Source of the DNA: Myxococcus stipitatus
Lineage (GTDB): Bacteria > Myxococcota > Myxococcia > Myxococcales > Myxococcaceae
Direction: 5' to 3'
Assembly (NCBI RefSeq): GCF_038561935.1
Contig: NZ_CP102770.1
Location: 5,704,001 to 5,768,000 of the forward strand
Length of the DNA stretch: 64,000 nt
The notes below the pieces were generated by a model. That model saw nothing but the letters and a program-made list of their open reading frames with translations, searched no databases and was not told where the DNA came from. Each line of letters begins with the position of its first letter. Position 1 is the first letter of the stretch. Positions 61,225 through 64,000 of this stretch are shown piece after piece. A program made the position numbers and the translations under genes.

Positions 61225-62085
61225 ATGCGGTGGCTCACGCTGATGGGATGGCTCGCGATGATGGCGACCGGATGCGCCACCCCCTCCAACCGCCTGGAGC
61301 CGTGGCTGGACTCGTATGCCGTCCGCTACCGCTCCGCCTCCCCGCCCGCCTTCCCGAGGGAGGCCCTGTCGAGCGCGGTGGCGTCCTCCGCCGAGCCCAA
61401 GAAGGCGCCCCCCGCCCGGCGCACGCCTACGCGCGCCACCGCGGCGAAGCCTCCGAAGGGCAGGCCCGCCACCGTGGCCGCGAGCACGACTGCCCCTCGT
61501 GCCATCTCCCCCCAGGCCCGCGCGACGGTGCTCGCCGCGGCCCGCTCCGTGGTCGGCAAGCCCCAGGTCACCTTCGACGGACGCAAGTACCCGGCGGACT
61601 GCACCGGCCTCATCGAGGGCGTCTATGCCCAGGCGGGACTGTCCTTCCGAGGCACCCTCAAGCCCGGCGACAACGGCGTCACGGCGCTCTACCGCTACGC
61701 TCGCACCCATGGCCGCGTGTACGAGAACGGCCGCCCCGTGCCCGGAGACCTCGTCTTCTTCCGCGAGACGTATGACCAGAACCGCGACGGCCGCCGCAAC
61801 GACGGCCTCACCCACGTCGGCATCGTCGAGGACGTGGACGCCCGAGGCACCGTCACCGTCATCCACCGGGTGAACCGAGGCGTCGTGCGCTACCGCATGA
61901 ACCTGGACCGCCCTCACCTGCCTCGGGACCCGAAGACGGGCGAAGTCCTCAATGACTTGCTCCGTCACCCGGGCCCCAACCGGGACCCCGTCCTCACCGG
62001 GCAGCTCTTCTCCGCCTACGGAAGCGTGCTGCCCATGTCTCCCGCGCCGAAGAAGCCCGCCCCCATCCCGGTGGCCCTCCGGTAG
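61225..62085 (+). CDS. NlpC/P60-type cell-wall peptidase lipoprotein
   Basis: 286 residues from ATG 61225, with GGGAGG six bases upstream; the longer in-frame start is rejected. Lipoprotein signal to MMATGC (residue about 17). Residues 50-105 are an Ala/Pro/Lys-rich spacer. Residues 105-230 are a papain-like NlpC/P60 domain: the Cys in YPADCTGLIEGVYAQAG, the His in GLTHVGIVEDVD, and a polar third residue after it (TVIHRV). It probably cuts peptidoglycan cross-bridge or stem peptides. Nearest neighbour is the convergent glycosyltransferase. Confidence 0.87.
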   Translation: MRWLTLMGWLAMMATGCATPSNRLEPWLDSYAVRYRSASPPAFPREALSSAVASSAEPKKAPPARRTPTRATAAKPPKGRPATVAASTTAPRAISPQARATVLAAARSVVGKPQVTFDGRKYPADCTGLIEGVYAQAGLSFRGTLKPGDNGVTALYRYARTHGRVYENGRPVPGDLVFFRETYDQNRDGRRNDGLTHVGIVEDVDARGTVTVIHRVNRGVVRYRMNLDRPHLPRDPKTGEVLNDLLRHPGPNRDPVLTGQLFSAYGSVLPMSPAPKKPAPIPVALR

Positions 62086-62096
62086 GGATTGCGACG

Positions 62097-63281
62097 TCAG
62101 GAGGCCCGAGCCGTGCGGTCCCACGCGGCGCGCTGCGAGTTGCGCAGGAAGCGCCAGAAGCCCACGACGATGGCCAGGTTCATCGTGACGAAGTAGTACG
62201 CCACCGAGGCCACCCGCTTCGCCGTGCCCCGCTTCAACGCCCCCACCTTCCCCAGGTACGCCAGCGCATAGAACAGCCCCTGCGCCAGCAAGGTGAAGCG
62301 GTAGAACACGCTGTCGAGCAGGAACAGGTTGGCCACCAGCGCGACCCCCATCAACGCCGGCGCGAACCAGCGCAGGAGCTTGTGGGACCAGAACGCGAAC
62401 GCCGGGAAGCCCGCGGTGGGGAGCAGGAGCCCCGGCACCATGCGGAGGCTCTGGAAGTTGCCGGCGGCGATTCTCGCTCGGCGACCGAACTCCTTGCCGT
62501 AGTCCTCCGTCGTCTCCTCGTGGGCCACGGCGCCCTCTTCGTAGACGACCTTGTAGCCCTTCTCGAGGATGCGCAGCGGGATGACGAAGTCATCCACGAT
62601 GGTGGACGGTGGGAGCTGGGTGAAGAGCGTGCGGCGGATGGCATACAGCCCGCCGTTGGCGCCTACGACGGCGCCTCGGCGCCCCTCGTACAGCTTGATG
62701 AGGGATTCGTAGCTCCAGTACGCGCTCTCCTCGTAGTCCTTCTTCGTCGGATTGAAGAGCCGCAGCTTGCCGCAGACGGCCCCCACCTCCGGGTCGTCGA
62801 AGTGGCGCACCAGCTTCTGGACGGCGTCCGGCTCGATCATCGTGTTCGCGTCCGAGAGCACCACGATGTCGCCTCGGGCCGCGGGAATGCAGCGATTGAG
62901 CACCGTCGTCTTGCCCGCGCGCGGCGCCGGGGACAGACGCACCCGCTCATCCTGGCACCGGAGGACGTGCTCGTCCGTCCCATCCGTCGAGCCATCCGAG
63001 CCGATCAGCACCTCGAAGCGCTCGGCGGGATAGTCGAAGGCGAGGCTGTTCTCCAGCTTCTGCTCGATGCACGACGCCTCGTTGTACGCGGCGACGACCA
63101 GGCTCACGGAGGGCGCCGGCGAGCGGCTGGCCGTGAGGTCCTCGTCCGCGTCATGCCCCCGCATCGCCCGGATGTTCTGCGCCACCTGCGCGACCCCATC
63201 CAGCACGAAGAGGCTCAACGGGTACAGAAAGTATGTGTGTGCGAGCAGTAATGCGGCGCACCAGAAGAAGACTTCCGCCAT
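62097..63281 (-). CDS. Membrane GT2 glycosyltransferase (BcsA/poly-GlcNAc-synthase-like)
   Basis: 394 residues. One N-terminal membrane helix (1-30), GT-A core with LIGSDGSTDGTDEH, VVLSDANTMIEPDAV, VDDFVIPLRILEKGY and an RRARIAAGNFQSLRM block in the position of QxxRW, then three C-terminal membrane helices (about 280-360). ATG 63281 has GGGAGG/AAGG upstream; an in-frame extension of 28 residues upstream is not hydrophobic and is dropped. Product could be a poly-hexosamine or a lipid-linked sugar; no export partner is next to it. Confidence 0.88.
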   Translation of the reverse strand: MAEVFFWCAALLLAHTYFLYPLSLFVLDGVAQVAQNIRAMRGHDADEDLTASRSPAPSVSLVVAAYNEASCIEQKLENSLAFDYPAERFEVLIGSDGSTDGTDEHVLRCQDERVRLSPAPRAGKTTVLNRCIPAARGDIVVLSDANTMIEPDAVQKLVRHFDDPEVGAVCGKLRLFNPTKKDYEESAYWSYESLIKLYEGRRGAVVGANGGLYAIRRTLFTQLPPSTIVDDFVIPLRILEKGYKVVYEEGAVAHEETTEDYGKEFGRRARIAAGNFQSLRMVPGLLLPTAGFPAFAFWSHKLLRWFAPALMGVALVANLFLLDSVFYRFTLLAQGLFYALAYLGKVGALKRGTAKRVASVAYYFVTMNLAIVVGFWRFLRNSQRAAWDRTARAS

Positions 63282-63419
63282 CGACCTTGCCTCCCAAACC
63301 CAGTCCCCGAATCCACCCAGGGGATGAGCAAGAGGCATGCCCCGCGATCCGCTCGCGGGAATCACGCGAACAACGAGCGTCGCGACTGGAAATTCTCCAG
63401 CCCTTCGCCACGCGTTTGT

Positions 63420-64000
63420 TCAGGGTTTGGGGCCGCGGGCATCGAGCTGCTTGAGCAGCTTGCGCGCCACGTCGTGGTTGGGATTGAGGGCGTGGACGAC
63501 GTCCAGGAGTGAACGGGCGGACGCCGTGTCGTCCTGGCGCAGGGCCATCCGCGCACCCAGGACGTGTGCTCGCAGCAGTGTTCCGTCGGCCTCGCGGAGG
63601 GCCTCGAGGTCCTTCTTGGATTGCTCGATGGAGGTGGGCGGGGAGCCGGAGCTGAGGACGTACTCGGCGCGGGCGAGGGTGCTCCAGACCTTGGGGGTGC
63701 TCTCGACGTTGCGCAGACGCTCCGCCAGGGCCAGGGCGTCGGGGGAGGCCCTCACCGCGGCGTGGAGGGCGCGGGCCTTCACTCGGGCCACGAGGGCGGG
63801 AGTGGGTTCGACTTCCGGGGCTGGCTCGAGGGTCGCGGCCAGGGCGTCCACTTCGTCCCGGAGCTTGGTGAGGTCCGCTTTCAGCGGGCCACCGAGGCGT
63901 GTCACCTCGGAGAGCTCTTCCGCGCGGGCGACGAGCTCGAGGGAGTCCGGCGCGAGAGTGCCCATCTCGCGCTGGAGCTGCTCGGCGCGGAGGCGGAGAC
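63420..64000 (-). CDS. TPR-type protein, 5' end outside window
   Basis: At least 193 residues, open through the window end (codons for LRLRAEQLQRE precede the first visible Met at 63965), so the start lies beyond base 64000. Helical throughout, with TPR-like helices near the end (AHVLGARMALRQDDTASARSLLDVVHAL, quoted in two parts: LGARMALRQDDTASARSLL and NPNHDVARKLLKQL). Possibly part of a larger coiled-coil/TPR scaffold; function cannot be assigned from this fragment. Confidence 0.7.
   Translation of the reverse strand, partial: LRLRAEQLQREMGTLAPDSLELVARAEELSEVTRLGGPLKADLTKLRDEVDALAATLEPAPEVEPTPALVARVKARALHAAVRASPDALALAERLRNVESTPKVWSTLARAEYVLSSGSPPTSIEQSKKDLEALREADGTLLRAHVLGARMALRQDDTASARSLLDVVHALNPNHDVARKLLKQLDARGPKP

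Overview
The window is about 70% G+C chromosomal DNA, densely coded, with frequent GTG and some TTG starts, many lipoproteins whose signal ends in 'AC' or 'GC', and gene neighbourhoods (lepA-lepB, pyrB-pyrC-carA, DnaK-like/SCP2, orphan type II thioesterase plus Sfp-type transferase) typical of a myxobacterium. I infer Myxococcaceae (Myxococcus, Corallococcus or close kin). No rRNA, CRISPR array or insertion sequence was seen.

Layout. (1) 1-5895: a tight operon, ubiE-aroK-aroDE-aroC-aroB-aroA, each start overlapping the preceding stop; it makes chorismate, and UbiE uses a chorismate-derived quinone precursor. (2) 5972-12109: citrate synthase, acyl-CoA synthetase, an acidic-tailed zinc-ribbon protein, an exported bifunctional-nuclease-domain protein and pyruvate kinase, separated by clear hairpins. 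(3) 12128-21687: a long minus-strand run with the pyrimidine genes pyrB-pyrC-carA, signal peptidase I, LepA, two sugar-nucleotide SDR enzymes and a ribbon-helix-helix regulator. (4) 21782-27753: lipoproteins, cupin, SPOR protein, IHF-like protein, MnmA, a CCA-adding-type enzyme and tRNA-Arg(CCT). (5) 27754-31321: an accessory patch of lower G+C and low coding density just downstream of the tRNA, with orphan lipoproteins, a frameshifted DnaC-like ATPase and an immunity-like gene. (6) 31322-39750: a parvulin lipoprotein, an aminotransferase, a CmlA-like diiron metallo-beta-lactamase-fold protein, the sulfate-activation genes cysD-cysN-cysC, a type II thioesterase and a phosphopantetheinyl transferase; this looks like a service locus for secondary metabolism without a synthase in view. 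(7) 39825-45448: a DUF2183-type phosphatase-like protein followed by a four-gene overlapping cassette (NodC/hyaluronan-synthase-like glycosyltransferase, inner-membrane coiled-coil adaptor, exported coiled-coil protein, ConA-like lipoprotein), the best candidate here for an undescribed synthase-dependent polysaccharide export system. (8) 45441-54786: PIG-V-like mannosyltransferase, SnoaL-like protein, lipoproteins, ankyrin protein, a metallo-beta-lactamase/Rieske fusion, TerC and tRNA-Val(CAC). (9) 54876-64000: a short Hsp70 with SCP2-like and coiled-coil partners, a UvrD-family helicase, lipoproteins, an NlpC/P60 hydrolase, a second membrane glycosyltransferase and the end of a TPR-type protein.

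All functional calls come from motifs and recalled family knowledge. No database search was possible, and starts were chosen by Shine-Dalgarno position, gene overlap and family alignment.
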